A stretch of DNA of 64,000 nucleotides, from assembly GCF_000374645.1 (NCBI RefSeq), contig NZ_KB894812.1, forward strand, positions 1 to 64,000, read 5' to 3'. This stretch comes from Arhodomonas aquaeolei DSM 8974 (lineage in GTDB: Bacteria > Pseudomonadota > Gammaproteobacteria > Nitrococcales > Nitrococcaceae). This document shows positions 63,720-64,000 of the stretch, piece after piece (the first letter of the stretch is position 1; each line of letters starts with the position of its first letter). Both the position numbers and the translations under genes were made by a program. The notes under the pieces were generated by a model. It was not told the DNA's origin and ran no database searches. It saw only the letters and a program-made list of their open reading frames with translations.

Positions 63720-64000
63720 GCGCCGGGCGCCGACGGCCCGAGCCGGCCGACCCCCGGCAGCACCAGTGCCGGCGGCCAGGGCGCGACACCGAGCTCCAGG
63801 CCGAGGACGTTGACCGTCAGCCCTTCCTCCGCGGCGATGCCCACGCCGGCGAGGCCGTAGAGCGAGAGCTGGTAGCCGCTGCCGCTGGGCACGCGGGCGA
63901 GCACGCCATCGGCGAGGTAGTCCTTGCCCAGGGCCGTGGGCGGCAGGGCCACCGACAGTCCGTCCACGTGCCGGATCACCCAGGCGGTGAACGTGTTGCT
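63632..64000 (-). CDS. DUF3750 protein, C-terminal part (runs off the window end)
   Basis: The frame is open to the last base of the window. SNTFTAWVIRHVDGLSVALPP, AxGKDYLADG and PSGSGYQLSLYGLAGVGIAAEEGLTVNVLGLELGV are conserved blocks of DUF3750 proteins. The frame stops at 63632, inside the convergent MFS gene (88-bp overlap), giving a non-conserved tail of about 40 residues. Function unknown. Confidence 0.75.
   Translation of the reverse strand, partial: SNTFTAWVIRHVDGLSVALPPTALGKDYLADGVLARVPSGSGYQLSLYGLAGVGIAAEEGLTVNVLGLELGVAPWPPALVLPGVGRLGPSAPGAQRPVPAGEDQARATAASSAAVEIANSAR

Overview
This window comes from a high-GC proteobacterium. The gene set (CbrA/CbrB-type two-component system, GluQ, CysZ, ActP-like acetate symporter, YbfB-type MFS carrier) points to a gammaproteobacterium. 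A halophilic Ectothiorhodospiraceae-like organism is my guess, from composition and gene mix only. I recognise no tRNA, rRNA, CRISPR or prophage genes.

Layout. 1-1.5 kb: the tail of an IS5-family transposase, then three small cassette genes on the minus strand separated by two attC-like sites, an integron cassette cluster with no integrase in view. 2.1-6.6 kb: patatin-like lipase, family III CoA-transferase, glutaryl-CoA dehydrogenase and a divergent MarR. 6.7-7.6 kb: two unrecognised membrane proteins. 7.9-15.4 kb: a tightly packed minus-strand operon for a three-component Rieske oxygenase, an acyl-CoA ligase, a thiolase with its DUF35 partner (here fused to a catalytically dead SDR) and an active SDR. 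The last four resemble the BbsA-D module of the toluene/benzylsuccinate pathway. 15.5-20 kb: a TRAP transporter with two related binding proteins, and a second MarR.

20-39.5 kb is the catabolic core: cyclase-family hydrolase (isatin-hydrolase-like), two-subunit indolepyruvate-type ferredoxin oxidoreductase, a third MarR, 2-aminobenzoyl-CoA monooxygenase/reductase, and a plus-strand operon (thioesterase, SDR, enoyl-CoA hydratase, acyl-CoA dehydrogenase, second thioesterase, RidA-like protein). A 2-aminobenzoate-CoA ligase, a complete branched-chain-type ABC importer and an arylformamidase-like hydrolase follow. Together these encode the aerobic CoA-dependent anthranilate route known from Azoarcus evansii. 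They may also encode an entry from isatin: isatin to isatinate (hydrolase), isatinate to 2-aminobenzoyl-CoA (2-oxoacid oxidoreductase), then ring reduction. That last route is inference.

39.5-43.9 kb holds housekeeping genes (galE, cysZ, an aminotransferase, gluQ). 43.9-55.2 kb is a carbon-control and acetate block: a small CbrX-like protein, CbrA-like sensor kinase with a transporter domain, CbrB-like sigma-54 activator, acs, a DUF4212 plus symporter acetate carrier, and a cNMP/CBS/DUF294 signalling protein. Sigma-54 promoters precede acs and the symporter pair, each with a GTTAC-N5-GTAAC palindrome at exactly the same distance, so the CbrB-like regulator probably drives both directly. 55.4-64 kb: a YheT-like hydrolase, a secreted double-PA14 protein with an 18-bp repeat tract, an SDR, a four-gene overlapping run (LysR, Nudix, DUF72, methyltransferase), an MFS carrier and the end of a DUF3750 gene.
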